A stretch of 10,479 nucleotides of DNA from Merdiplasma sp045118075 (lineage in GTDB: Bacteria; Bacillota; Clostridia; Lachnospirales; Lachnospiraceae). The position numbers were made by a program, and so were the translations under genes. Location of the stretch: NCBI GenBank assembly GCA_045118075.1, contig JBGUOI010000247.1, positions 1 to 10,479 of the forward strand, in the 5' to 3' direction. Of the stretch, positions 1-8,703 are shown piece after piece. Numbering within the stretch: position 1 is the stretch's first letter; every line of letters starts with the position of its first letter. The notes beneath the pieces are model-generated. The model saw only the letters and a program-made list of their open reading frames with translations, searched no databases and had not been told where the DNA came from.

Positions 1-1641
1 ACCCATGAGATCATGGAGGGCGATGTAGCCGTCTGTGACGGTGTGATCATCGGAGCCGGCGGCACCTATGAGGGAAAGGAGACCGTGAATGTCTCCGGTT
101 ACCTGCTCCCGGGCTTTATCGACAGTCATATCCACGTGGAGTCTTCCATGCTGGTGCCGGCGCGTTTCGGTGCGCTGCTTGCCGCAAGGGGAACGACCAC
201 GGCGATCGCGGATCCCCACGAGATCATGAATGTGGCCGGAATCCCGGCACTGGAATTTATGCTCGAATCAGGAAAAAAGAGTCCGATCGACCTGTTCTTC
301 ATGATGGCCTCCTGTGTGCCGGCGACCCCCTGGGAACACTCTGGCGCCGTGATCGAAGCTCCCGTGATGGAAGAGGCGGTACTCAGCCATAAAGTACTCG
401 GCCTGGGAGAGATGATGAACTTTTCCGGCGTACTGTTTCCGGATAACAATGTACTTGAAAAGCTGGTCCTCGCCCAAAAGGCGGGATCCGTTGTCGACGG
501 CCATTCTCCCGGCCTTTCCGGGAAGGATCTCGCTGCCTATGCCGCGGCTGGCATCAGCACGGATCACGAGTGTTCGACCGTGGAGGAAATGGAGGAACGC
601 TTAAGGAACGGAATGTATGTGCAGCTGCGGTACGGGTCCGCCTGCCTGAACCTGCCTGACCTGGCAAGGGGCGTAACACCGGGGAACGTACACCGGTGCC
701 TCCTGTGCTCCGACGATATCCAGCCGCTGACGCTGCGGAAAAGAGGTTCGGTCGACGCGGGCATAAGAGTGCTTGTATCGATGGGAATCGATCCGATCGA
801 TGCGGTCATGATGGCTTCGCATAATGCCGCCGTCTGCTACGGGCTGAAGGACCGCGGGGCGATCGCTCCCGGACTTCTCGCCGATCTGGTCCTGGTGGAC
901 GACTTAAGCAGGCTCAACATCCTGAAGGTGTGGAAGAAGGGTGTGCTTACAGCCAGTGAAGGCGAGTGCCTGGCTCCCGAACCGGAAAATACGGATTACG
1001 GTCCTATCACGAAGACCATGCACGTAAAGGACTTTTGTGAACAGAAATTGAAGATGCACCTGCGCCACGGACTGGTCAGAACCATCAAGATCATTCCCGG
1101 CGGCGTGGTGACCGGAGAGAAGATCGTTCAGGTCAAAACGGATGCGGACGGAGATTTCGTGTTTGACGAGGAGCAGGATGTCGCCAGGCTGTGCGTGGTG
1201 GAACGTCATCAGAGCACGGGAAATGTCTCCTGCGCACTGCTGTCGGAGTACGGGATCAAACGCGGCGCCGTCGCCGCCAGTATCGCCCACGATTCCCACA
1301 ACATCATCGTCGCCGGGACGAATACGCGGGATATGGCAGCCGCGGTGGAGGAAGTGATCCGCATGGAGGGCGGCATGACGGCCGTGCTGGACGGAAAGGT
1401 CCTCGCTTCCCTGGAGCTGCCGGTCGGCGGACTGATGAGTGAAAAGGATGCCGAATATGTCACCCGGCATCTCGACCGTGTACAAAACGCCGCTCATACG
1501 GTGCTCGGTGTGCGCGGCGATATCGAACCGGTGATGACATTGTGCTTCCTGGCTCTTCCGGTAATTCCGGTGCTGAGACTGACCGACCTGGACCTGTTTG
1601 ATGTCAGGACCATGAAATTTACGGATATCTGTGTCGACTAA
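1..1641 (+). CDS. ade: Adenine deaminase (adenine aminohydrolase), 5'-truncated by window edge
   Basis: Converts adenine to hypoxanthine and ammonia in the cytoplasm, feeding adenine into the purine-degrading genes downstream. The frame is open from base 1. The first codons read T-H-E-I before the first in-frame ATG at 13, and they align with the family's 'TGEI.EGDVA' stretch. The real start is therefore upstream and roughly 30-40 residues are missing. Amidohydrolase motifs are in order: HIH metal ligands (codons at 127-135) followed by ESSM; a DPHEI motif; GLGEMMNF (Glu codon 409); DGHSPG (His codon 502); DHEC (562-573); and the metal-binding Asp pair of SDD at 712-717. The family C-terminal domain follows, with VVERHQSTGN, AHDSHNI near 1289 and the closing LPVIP.LRLTD...LFD. 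The usual TDDRHP-like motif reads SDDIQP here. The stop lies 32 bp before ssnA, implying co-transcription. Function is confident from family resemblance; the substrate is inferred. Confidence 0.93.
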   Translation, partial: THEIMEGDVAVCDGVIIGAGGTYEGKETVNVSGYLLPGFIDSHIHVESSMLVPARFGALLAARGTTTAIADPHEIMNVAGIPALEFMLESGKKSPIDLFFMMASCVPATPWEHSGAVIEAPVMEEAVLSHKVLGLGEMMNFSGVLFPDNNVLEKLVLAQKAGSVVDGHSPGLSGKDLAAYAAAGISTDHECSTVEEMEERLRNGMYVQLRYGSACLNLPDLARGVTPGNVHRCLLCSDDIQPLTLRKRGSVDAGIRVLVSMGIDPIDAVMMASHNAAVCYGLKDRGAIAPGLLADLVLVDDLSRLNILKVWKKGVLTASEGECLAPEPENTDYGPITKTMHVKDFCEQKLKMHLRHGLVRTIKIIPGGVVTGEKIVQVKTDADGDFVFDEEQDVARLCVVERHQSTGNVSCALLSEYGIKRGAVAASIAHDSHNIIVAGTNTRDMAAAVEEVIRMEGGMTAVLDGKVLASLELPVGGLMSEKDAEYVTRHLDRVQNAAHTVLGVRGDIEPVMTLCFLALPVIPVLRLTDLDLFDVRTMKFTDICVD

Positions 1642-1658
1642 AGCTGCAGATGATCCTG

Positions 1659-1665
1659 AAAGGAG
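1659..1665 (+). promoter_or_regulatory. Ribosome binding site that sets the ssnA start
   Basis: AAAGGAG ends 8 nt before the ATG at 1674. An upstream in-frame ATG at 1650 has no such site and lies before this one, so 1674 is the better start. The protein then begins MLLIGNGNVL, like other family members. Confidence 0.75.
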
Positions 1666-1673
1666 TGAGGAGA

Positions 1674-3014
1674 ATGCTGCTGATCGGTAACGGTAATGTA
1701 CTCACGAGAGATGCGTCCGCCCCCTGGATCCGGGACGGGGCAGTCGTGACAGAAGGGGAAAAGATCCTTGAAACTGGCTCCTTCGCTCAGATGAAGGAGA
1801 AATACCCGCAGGCCAGGTTTGTGGACGCGAAGGGCGGAGTGATCATGCCCGGTTTTATCAACGCCCACACCCATATCTATTCCGGGCTGGCCAGGGGGCT
1901 TTCCATTGTTGGCAATAACCCGACCAATTTCCTGGAAGTCCTCGAGGGGATGTGGTGGAATATCGACCGCCATCTGGACCTTGACGGGACTAAGGCCAGT
2001 GCGTATGCGACCGTGCTCGAGTGCATCCGGAACGGTGTGACCACTATCTTCGATCACCACGCGAGTTTTGCTCAGATCCCCGGATCTTTGTTTGCCATAA
2101 AGGATGTCTGTAAGGAGCTGGGTATCCGCGCCTGCCTGTGCTATGAAGTCTCGGAACGCGACGGGGAGGAAAAGACCCTCGAGAGCATAAAGGAGAACGG
2201 TGAGTTTGCCAGATGGGCCGCAAAGGAAGACGATGACATGATCAGCGCCATGTTCGGAGGACATGCGCTCTTTACGATATCAGACAAAACATTCGCCAGG
2301 ATGGTGGAGGAGAATGACGGCCTGACCGGCTTCCATATCCATGTGGCGGAAGGCATGAACGATGTCTATGACAGCCTGCGTAATTACGGGACAAAACCCG
2401 TGAACCGGCTGCTGAATAACGGAATTCTGGGCCCGAAGACCATCCTCGGACACTGCATTCACGTGGATCCTGCCCAGATGGATATCATCAAAGAGACCGG
2501 GACCATGGTCGTGAACAACCCCGAATCCAACATGGGCAATGCGGTGGGATGCTCGCCGGTGCTGCAGATGATGGAGAAGGGAATCCTGGTCGGCATGGGG
2601 ACGGATGCCTACACGCACGACATGCTCGAGAGCCTGAAGGTGTTCCTGATCATCCAGCGTCACCACGCCTGCCTGCCGAATGTGGGCTGGGGTGAGGCGA
2701 TGAAGATGCTCTTTGAAAACAACCGCCTGATCGGCGCAAAGTATTTCAAAAAGCCGCTCGGGATCCTGGCTCCGGGAGCCGCCGCCGATATCATCGTCAT
2801 GGATTATGACGAATTTACGCCTTTCTCGGATGAAAACGCCGACGGCCATATCCTGTTCGGCATGATGGGCAGGAGCTGCCGCACCACCATCATCAACGGA
2901 AAAGTGCTTTATAAAGACAGAGAGTTCCAGGGAATCGACGTTCCCGCGATCAACGCCTGGACAATGGAGCAGAGCAAAAAACTGTGGGGCGAACTTAACC
3001 ACAGGACTTACTGA
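1674..3014 (+). CDS. ssnA: SsnA-type aminohydrolase (amidohydrolase superfamily)
   Basis: A 446-residue cytoplasmic metal-dependent hydrolase, close to the length of E. coli SsnA (about 442). It belongs to the chlorohydrolase/guanine-deaminase-like branch of the amidohydrolases. Visible ligands, numbered from the 1674 start, are H65-T-H67 in the NAHTHIYSGLARG motif, H221 and H223 followed by E226 (HIHVAEG), H260 (LGHCIHV) and D311 (MGTDAYTHD). This is the full HxH-H-E-H-D set expected of a deaminating aminohydrolase. The C-terminal composite sandwich domain ends with the usual PG.AADI..MDY and NGKVLYKDREF stretches. The gene is linked throughout gut anaerobes to ygfK, xdh and ygeWY. Genetic work reported in 2023 tied the cluster, including ssnA, to anaerobic urate use. 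The exact substrate is unknown; a purine or an opened-ring derivative is likely. Older annotations call it a 'selenium metabolism protein', a name based on co-occurrence. Stop to the next gene: 41 bp. Confidence 0.93.
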   Translation: MLLIGNGNVLTRDASAPWIRDGAVVTEGEKILETGSFAQMKEKYPQARFVDAKGGVIMPGFINAHTHIYSGLARGLSIVGNNPTNFLEVLEGMWWNIDRHLDLDGTKASAYATVLECIRNGVTTIFDHHASFAQIPGSLFAIKDVCKELGIRACLCYEVSERDGEEKTLESIKENGEFARWAAKEDDDMISAMFGGHALFTISDKTFARMVEENDGLTGFHIHVAEGMNDVYDSLRNYGTKPVNRLLNNGILGPKTILGHCIHVDPAQMDIIKETGTMVVNNPESNMGNAVGCSPVLQMMEKGILVGMGTDAYTHDMLESLKVFLIIQRHHACLPNVGWGEAMKMLFENNRLIGAKYFKKPLGILAPGAAADIIVMDYDEFTPFSDENADGHILFGMMGRSCRTTIINGKVLYKDREFQGIDVPAINAWTMEQSKKLWGELNHRTY

Positions 3015-3041
3015 AGATAAAACGGACCGAAGCGTCAGGAG

Positions 3042-3047
3042 AGGAGG
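3042..3047 (+). promoter_or_regulatory. Strong Shine-Dalgarno pointing to a TTG start for ygfK
   Basis: AGGAGG ends 8 nt before TTG at 3056 but 20 nt before the first in-frame ATG at 3068. Starting at TTG gives MGDIMRP, the same N-terminus as E. coli YgfK. This supports the non-ATG start. Confidence 0.8.
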
Positions 3048-3055
3048 AGAGCATT

Positions 3056-6000
3056 TTGGGAGATATCATGAGACCGATGTCGTTCGGACATCTGATGAAC
3101 TGGATCCTGGATGAATATGCGCAGGAAGGCAGTATTTTCGGTGTGCGCAGTATGCCGGTCCTTTCCGGGGACCGTACTTTCCCTATCTTCGGGGAGAAGA
3201 TCGAGACTCCGTTCGGTCCTGCCGCCGGGCCCAATACACAGCTGGCACAGAATATCATCGCCGCCTACTGCGCCGGATCACGCTTTTTTGAACTGAAGAC
3301 GGTCCAGGTGATGGACGGGCGTGAGCTGGCGGCCTGTGTGCCCAAACCCTGCATCGCCTCCGGGGATGAGTGCTATAACTGCGAGTGGTCCACCGAGCTG
3401 GAGGTAGGCCAGGCTTTCGAAGAGTATGTGAAGGCCTGGGTGGCCTGCCATGTGATCGCCAGGGAGTACGGCCTGGGAGATGAGGACGGCTTCGTCTTCA
3501 ACATGTCCGTCGGCTATGACCTGGAGGGGATCAAATCGAGTAAGATCGATCAGTATATCGAGGGGATGAAAGATGCCTCCGAGACGCCGGTCTGGGGAGA
3601 ATGCATCTGGTGGCTGAAGGAGAATAAAGACAGGCTGCGCCATGTGGATGAAGACTTTATCGCGTCTATTCCGGCTCAAGTCTCAAGGTCGATCACGGAG
3701 TCGACCCTCCACGGATGTCCGCCCGATGAGATCGAGCGGATCGCCACCTACCTGATCACCGAAAAGGGCCTCAACACTTATATCAAATGCAATCCGACGA
3801 TTCTCGGATACGAGTTTGCGAGGGCCAGGCTCGACGGACTGGGCTATGATTACATCGCTTTCGACGATCATCACTTCCTTGAGGATCTCCAGTGGAAGGA
3901 TGCGGTGGGCATGTTTGAACGCCTGACCGACCTGTGCGCTAAGGAAGGGAAGGAGTTCGGCCTCAAGCTGACGAATACTTTCCCGGTGGATGTGAAGGCG
4001 GGAGAACTTCCCAGCCAGGAGATGTACATGTCCGGCCGGTCACTGTTCCCGCTGACCATCGAGGTAGCCAGGAGAGTGAGCGAGAAGTTTGACGGGAAGC
4101 TGCGGATCTCCTGGTCCGGCGGCGCCGATGCCCATAATATCCGCTCGCTGGTCGATGCCGGCATCTGGCCGGTGACCATGGCAACGACCGTACTCAAACC
4201 GGGCGGATATGACCGGATGGCCCAGATCGCTTCGCTGCTTGAGGATGTTCCCGGTGCAGCTTTCGGCGGAATCGACACGGCTGCAGTAAGCGCCTTGTCG
4301 GAAGGAGCCGCGTCGGATCCGTATTACCGCAAACCCATCAAGCCGCTTCCGAACCGTAAGAGAGAAGGCAGACCGCCGCTGACCGACTGCTTCACGGCGC
4401 CGTGCCGCACCGGCTGCCCGATCGGACAGGATATTCCGGCCTATCTGGAGGCCATGGCGCAGGGAAGAGCTGAAGATGCCCTCCGGATCATCCTGGAACG
4501 CAATCCGCTCCCGTTCATCACCGGAACGATCTGCCCGCATACCTGCGAGGACAGGTGCATGCGCAATTATTACGAAGAGAGCGTCGATATCCGGGGAGTA
4601 AAACTGGAAGCCGCCAAAGCGGCAGCCTCCCTGTTTGAGAAAGCAGCCGCATCACCGGAAGCGGCCGGAGACATCAATGTGGCCGTGGTCGGCGGAGGCC
4701 CCGCCGGAATCGCCGCCGCCTCGTTCCTTTCGAGGGAAGGAGCGAAGGTCACGATCTTTGAGCGCAGGGAAAGCCTGGGCGGCGTTGTCCGCCATGTAAT
4801 TCCCGCCTTCAGGATCAGTGATGAAGCGATCGAGAGTGACCTGGCGCTGGCACTTCCGGCCGGTGTGGAGGTAAAAACCGGAACGAGCATCGATTCGGTC
4901 GATGCCCTGTTTGAAGAAGGCTATACACACGTTATCCTCGCGATCGGCGCCTGGAAAGAAGGCGGCCTGAAGCTCGAGGCCGGGGAAGCGGCGGACGTGA
5001 TCGGCTTCCTGGAGAAGGCCAAAGCACAGCCGGATACCTTCTCACCCGGAAAGCATATCGTTGTGGTCGGCGGCGGCAACACCGCCATGGATGCGGCCAG
5101 AGCCGCAAAACGCCTGCCCGGCGTGGAGAGCGTGAGCCTGGTGTACCGCCGGACGCGCCGTTATATGCCGGCGGACGAGGAAGAACTGGTCATGGCGCTG
5201 GAAGACGGCGTTGAATTTAAAGAACTTCTTTCTCCGGTGAAGGCGGAAGACGGCATGCTCACCTGCGCCGTGATGGAACTGGGCGCTCCGGATGAGAGCG
5301 GCAGGCGCTCCCCGGTCGATACCGGCAGGACGCAGGCTGTTCCGGCAGACCTGGTGATCGCCGCTGTCGGCGAAAAGGTGGACAGCTCGCTGTTTGAAGC
5401 GGTCGGCATCGAAACCGACCGGAAGGGACTTCCCGTGATCGATGAACAGGGCAGGACATCCAGGGACAACGTGTTTGCCGTCGGTGACTGTTCCCGGGGA
5501 CCGGCCACCGTGGTCAAAGGCATCGCAAACGCAGCGGCTGCAGCGGCTGCCATTACCGGACAGAGCTTTGAACGGTATGCCGATGTCAATGCGGACGTGG
5601 ATCATGACAAGGCTCTGCAAAGACACAGCGTCATCGCAAAGCGATGCTCCGATACAGGAAAAGAAGGAGAAAGATGCCTCGGATGCGCCGCTGTGTGCCG
5701 TACCTGCGCCGAGGTCTGCCCGAACCGGGCTAATGTGAGCATCCGCGTGCCGGGCCTTGCACAGGAGCAGATCCTTCATATGGACGGCATGTGCAACGAG
5801 TGCGGAAACTGCGCAGTATTCTGTCCTTACAGCGGAAGGCCTTACAAGGATAAGCTGACCCTGTTCTGGAGCAGGGAAGACTTTGATGACAGTGATAACG
5901 ACGGTTTCCTTTATCTGGACGAGCTTAAGGTACTGCTCCGCCTGGACGGGGAAACACAGGAACTGGATCTGACGGCAGATAACGCGAAGATTCCGGGTCC

Positions 6001-6064
6001 GGTCAAAGCGCTGATCGGAGCCGTGATCACCGAACACAGCTATCTGCTTGCCAAAGAAGATTAA
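3056..6064 (+). CDS. ygfK: YgfK: FMN-barrel / FAD-NAD(P) / multi-[4Fe-4S] oxidoreductase ('putative selenate reductase YgfK')
   Basis: A 1002-residue cytoplasmic electron-transfer enzyme, similar in length to E. coli YgfK (about 1030), starting at TTG. Residues 1 to about 420 are a dihydroorotate-dehydrogenase-like barrel, with PAAGPN at 55-60, ELKT at 79-82, STLHGCPPDE, KLTNT and WSGG at 353-356. Next comes a GltD/DPD-type Fe-S domain with C445, C450, C454 and C493, C497, C501. An FAD site (GGGPAG, 546-551) and an NAD(P) site (GGGNTA, 672-677) follow. A C-terminal ferredoxin-like region has C874, C877, C881, C884, C888 and C913, C916, C919, C923, enough for two [4Fe-4S] clusters. These are the modules of dihydropyrimidine dehydrogenase in a different order. 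The gene lies 5 bp before the Mo-hydroxylase gene, which has no flavin domain, so YgfK is a plausible electron partner. Selenate reduction is a legacy label; a role in anaerobic purine or urate degradation is better supported by context. The precise reaction is not known from sequence. Confidence 0.94.
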   Translation: MGDIMRPMSFGHLMNWILDEYAQEGSIFGVRSMPVLSGDRTFPIFGEKIETPFGPAAGPNTQLAQNIIAAYCAGSRFFELKTVQVMDGRELAACVPKPCIASGDECYNCEWSTELEVGQAFEEYVKAWVACHVIAREYGLGDEDGFVFNMSVGYDLEGIKSSKIDQYIEGMKDASETPVWGECIWWLKENKDRLRHVDEDFIASIPAQVSRSITESTLHGCPPDEIERIATYLITEKGLNTYIKCNPTILGYEFARARLDGLGYDYIAFDDHHFLEDLQWKDAVGMFERLTDLCAKEGKEFGLKLTNTFPVDVKAGELPSQEMYMSGRSLFPLTIEVARRVSEKFDGKLRISWSGGADAHNIRSLVDAGIWPVTMATTVLKPGGYDRMAQIASLLEDVPGAAFGGIDTAAVSALSEGAASDPYYRKPIKPLPNRKREGRPPLTDCFTAPCRTGCPIGQDIPAYLEAMAQGRAEDALRIILERNPLPFITGTICPHTCEDRCMRNYYEESVDIRGVKLEAAKAAASLFEKAAASPEAAGDINVAVVGGGPAGIAAASFLSREGAKVTIFERRESLGGVVRHVIPAFRISDEAIESDLALALPAGVEVKTGTSIDSVDALFEEGYTHVILAIGAWKEGGLKLEAGEAADVIGFLEKAKAQPDTFSPGKHIVVVGGGNTAMDAARAAKRLPGVESVSLVYRRTRRYMPADEEELVMALEDGVEFKELLSPVKAEDGMLTCAVMELGAPDESGRRSPVDTGRTQAVPADLVIAAVGEKVDSSLFEAVGIETDRKGLPVIDEQGRTSRDNVFAVGDCSRGPATVVKGIANAAAAAAAITGQSFERYADVNADVDHDKALQRHSVIAKRCSDTGKEGERCLGCAAVCRTCAEVCPNRANVSIRVPGLAQEQILHMDGMCNECGNCAVFCPYSGRPYKDKLTLFWSREDFDDSDNDGFLYLDELKVLLRLDGETQELDLTADNAKIPGPVKALIGAVITEHSYLLAKED

Positions 6065-6069
6065 AAGTT

Positions 6070-8682
6070 ATGGAAGAGAGCAGCAGCAACCGGTATATTT
6101 TTACAGTCAACGGGCAGGAAGTGAGAACAGAGGAGAATATCTCCATGATCCGCTTCCTGAGGGATGAGCTGCGCCTGACATCGGTCAAGGACGGGTGCAG
6201 TGAAGGCGCCTGCGGTGCCTGCATGATCCTGGTGGACGGGAAAGCCGTCCGCGCCTGTATCCTGACGACCGCTAAAGCGTTCGGGAAAAACATCCTCACC
6301 GTGGAAGGGCTCTCCGAGCGGGAAAAAGAGACTTTCGTCTACGCTTTCGGCTCGAAGGGCGCGGTCCAGTGCGGATTCTGCATCCCTGGCATGGTGATCT
6401 CCGCCAAGGCGCTGCTGGATAAGAATCCTTCTCCGACGACCGATGAGATCAAAGCGGCGATCCGCGGCAATGTCTGCCGGTGTACCGGATACCGCAAGAT
6501 CATTGAGGGAATCGAGCTGGCAGCGGCCATTCTGCGCGGCGATGAGCAGATCGACCCGATGCGGGAGAAAAATGTGCAGGGCGGTGCCGGACAGAATGTC
6601 TTTAAGGTAGATGCGAGGGACAAGGTGCTCGGCAGGGGTATCTACTGCGATGATATCTACATGGACGGCATGGTCCATGCCGTCGCCGTGCGAAGTGCCC
6701 ATCCCCGTGCCAGGGTAATGAAGCTGGACACCTCCGTCGCCGAGGCGATGCCCGGTGTTCTGGGCGTGCTCACCGCAAAAGATGTCCCCTTCAACAAGGT
6801 GGGGCATATCCAGCCGGATTGGGATGTGATGATCGCCGAGGGGGACATCACCCGATCAGTCGGCGACGCGATCGCACTTGTGGTGGCCGAGACACGCTTT
6901 ATTGCGAAAGAAGCCGCAAAACTGGTGAAGATCGATTACGAGGTGCTTGAACCGGTACGCTCGATCGCGGAAGCGAAAGCACCCGGTGCGCCGGACCTCC
7001 ATCCGGGAGGGAATCTTTGCCAGAGCCGGCATGTCACCCGCGGTGACGCCGCAAAGGCACTGGCCGAATCGGCTTATACGGTGACTCGGACCTTTAAAAC
7101 GCCTTTCACCGAACATGCTTTCCTTGAACCGGAATGCGCGGTGGCTTTCCCCTATAAGGACGGGGTGAAAGTTTTAAGCGCCGATCAGGGAGCCTACGAT
7201 ACCCGCCGGGAGGTGGCCATGATGTTTGGCTGGGACCCGGTCCGGGTGGTGGTGGAGAACCAGATGGTCGGCGGCGGTTTCGGCGGCAAGGAGGACGTAT
7301 CCGTACAGCACCTTGCGGCGCTCGCGGCTTACCGTTTCGGCCGTCCGGTGAAAGCGAAGATGGACCGGCAGGAATCCATCAATTTCCATCCCAAGCGCCA
7401 CGCGATGGAGGGAACTTTCACGCTTGGCTGCGATGAGAACGGAATCTTTACCGGGCTGGACTGCGAGATCAATTTCGACACCGGGGCCTATGCCTCGCTT
7501 TGCGGACCGGTGCTGGAGAGAGCCTGCACCCACTCGGTGGGGCCATACTGCTACCAGAATACCGATATCCGGGGCTTCGGCTATTATACGAACAATCCGC
7601 CTGCCGGCGCTTTCAGGGGCTTTGGCGTATGCCAGAGTGAATTTGCCCTGGAGACGCTGATCAACCTGCTGGCGGAGAAGGTGGGGATCTCCCCGTGGGA
7701 GATCCGCTGGAGGAATGCGATCGAACCCGGAAAGGTACTGCCCAACGGCCAGATCGCCGACTGCTCCACTGCCCTGAAAGAAACGCTCCTGGCGGTAAAA
7801 GATGCCTATGAGGAGAATGCTTCCCATGCGGGAATCGCCTGCGCCATGAAGAACTCCGGTGTTGGCGTCGGCCTTCCGGATAAAGGCAGGGCAAAGCTGC
7901 GCATCGAGGACGGGATCGTTATCATCCACTGCACCGCTTCCGATATCGGACAGGGATGCCGGACCGTGTTCGCGCAGATCGCTTCCGAGGTGACGGGGCT
8001 TCCCCTTACAAAGATCCGCAACGCGAAAAACAGCACGGAAAACTCCCCGGATTCGGGTACGACTTCAGGATCAAGGCAGACACTTTTGTCCGGCGAGGCG
8101 GTTCGCGGAGCGGCGCAGGGCCTTAAGGACGCACTGGACGCGGCGGGAGCACCGCCCGGACAGATTCCGGGTTCCTTCAACGGACAGGAATTTTTCTACG
8201 ATTATTTTGAACCGACGGACAAACTGGGGGCGGACAAACCCTTCCCCAAGAGTCATATTGCATACGGATATGCGACCCATGTGGCCATTCTGGACGATGA
8301 GGGAAAAGTGGTCCGGATCGTGGCAGCCCACGATTCGGGCAAGGTGATCAACCCCCTGTCCATCCAGGGCCAGATCGAGGGAGGTGTCCTGATGGGCATG
8401 GGCTACGCCCTGACGGAGGACTTCCCGCTTAAGGACTGCGTACCCCAGGCGAAGTTCGGAACGCTCGGCCTGCTGCGCGCGACGGATATCCCGACGATCG
8501 ATGCGGTCTGTGTGGAAAAGGAGAAGCTTCTTAATGTAGCTCTGGGAGCAAAAGGCATCGGGGAGATCACGACCATCCCCACGGCTCCCGCGATCGGCGG
8601 AGCCTACTATGCATTGGATCATATGGTGCGCGATACGCTGCCGATGAAAGACACCTGGTACAGCAAAAAGAAAAAGAAATAA
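6070..8682 (+). CDS. xdhD: Molybdopterin hydroxylase, fused [2Fe-2S] + Mo-binding subunit (XdhD / Se-dependent xanthine dehydrogenase type)
   Basis: An 870-residue xanthine-dehydrogenase-family enzyme that hydroxylates purine ring carbons with water. Residues 1 to about 160 carry two [2Fe-2S] sites: C43, C48, C51, C63 (plant-type) and C101, C104, C136, C138. From about residue 175 comes the Mo domain, with QMVGGGFGGKE (398-408), DRQES, GAFRGFG (R516, matching the substrate-binding Arg of bovine XDH), SDIGQGCRT and the catalytic Glu in GAKGIGE (E832). The FAD domain that sits between these halves in eukaryotic XDH is absent, and no FAD-subunit gene is in the window. YgfK, 5 bp upstream, may take the electrons. 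Translation initiation looks weak (only GAAGA upstream), so coupling to ygfK is likely. The C-terminus is a Lys run. Close relatives are called Se-dependent XDH or 'probable selenate reductase Mo subunit'; a selenium-bearing cofactor cannot be seen in sequence. The substrate (xanthine, hypoxanthine, urate or another oxopurine) and the gene symbol are tentative. Confidence 0.88.
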   Translation: MEESSSNRYIFTVNGQEVRTEENISMIRFLRDELRLTSVKDGCSEGACGACMILVDGKAVRACILTTAKAFGKNILTVEGLSEREKETFVYAFGSKGAVQCGFCIPGMVISAKALLDKNPSPTTDEIKAAIRGNVCRCTGYRKIIEGIELAAAILRGDEQIDPMREKNVQGGAGQNVFKVDARDKVLGRGIYCDDIYMDGMVHAVAVRSAHPRARVMKLDTSVAEAMPGVLGVLTAKDVPFNKVGHIQPDWDVMIAEGDITRSVGDAIALVVAETRFIAKEAAKLVKIDYEVLEPVRSIAEAKAPGAPDLHPGGNLCQSRHVTRGDAAKALAESAYTVTRTFKTPFTEHAFLEPECAVAFPYKDGVKVLSADQGAYDTRREVAMMFGWDPVRVVVENQMVGGGFGGKEDVSVQHLAALAAYRFGRPVKAKMDRQESINFHPKRHAMEGTFTLGCDENGIFTGLDCEINFDTGAYASLCGPVLERACTHSVGPYCYQNTDIRGFGYYTNNPPAGAFRGFGVCQSEFALETLINLLAEKVGISPWEIRWRNAIEPGKVLPNGQIADCSTALKETLLAVKDAYEENASHAGIACAMKNSGVGVGLPDKGRAKLRIEDGIVIIHCTASDIGQGCRTVFAQIASEVTGLPLTKIRNAKNSTENSPDSGTTSGSRQTLLSGEAVRGAAQGLKDALDAAGAPPGQIPGSFNGQEFFYDYFEPTDKLGADKPFPKSHIAYGYATHVAILDDEGKVVRIVAAHDSGKVINPLSIQGQIEGGVLMGMGYALTEDFPLKDCVPQAKFGTLGLLRATDIPTIDAVCVEKEKLLNVALGAKGIGEITTIPTAPAIGGAYYALDHMVRDTLPMKDTWYSKKKKK

Positions 8683-8703
8683 GAGAAAGGATGGGTACCG
8701 GCT

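Noticed and set aside
1650..1673. Upstream ATG at 1650 as the ssnA start
   Set aside because: It adds eight residues (MILKGVRR) encoded by the Shine-Dalgarno region itself. The ATG at 1674 has proper spacing and matches family N-termini.
5042..6037. A 331-codon antisense open frame opposite the 3' half of ygfK
   Set aside because: It overlaps the FAD/NAD and ferredoxin motifs of YgfK on the other strand, has no recognisable domain and no ribosome site. It is a shadow frame.
6070..8682. An in-frame selenocysteine codon in the Se-dependent-type hydroxylase
   Set aside because: The frame has no internal TGA. In this enzyme class selenium would be in the cofactor, not in the polypeptide.
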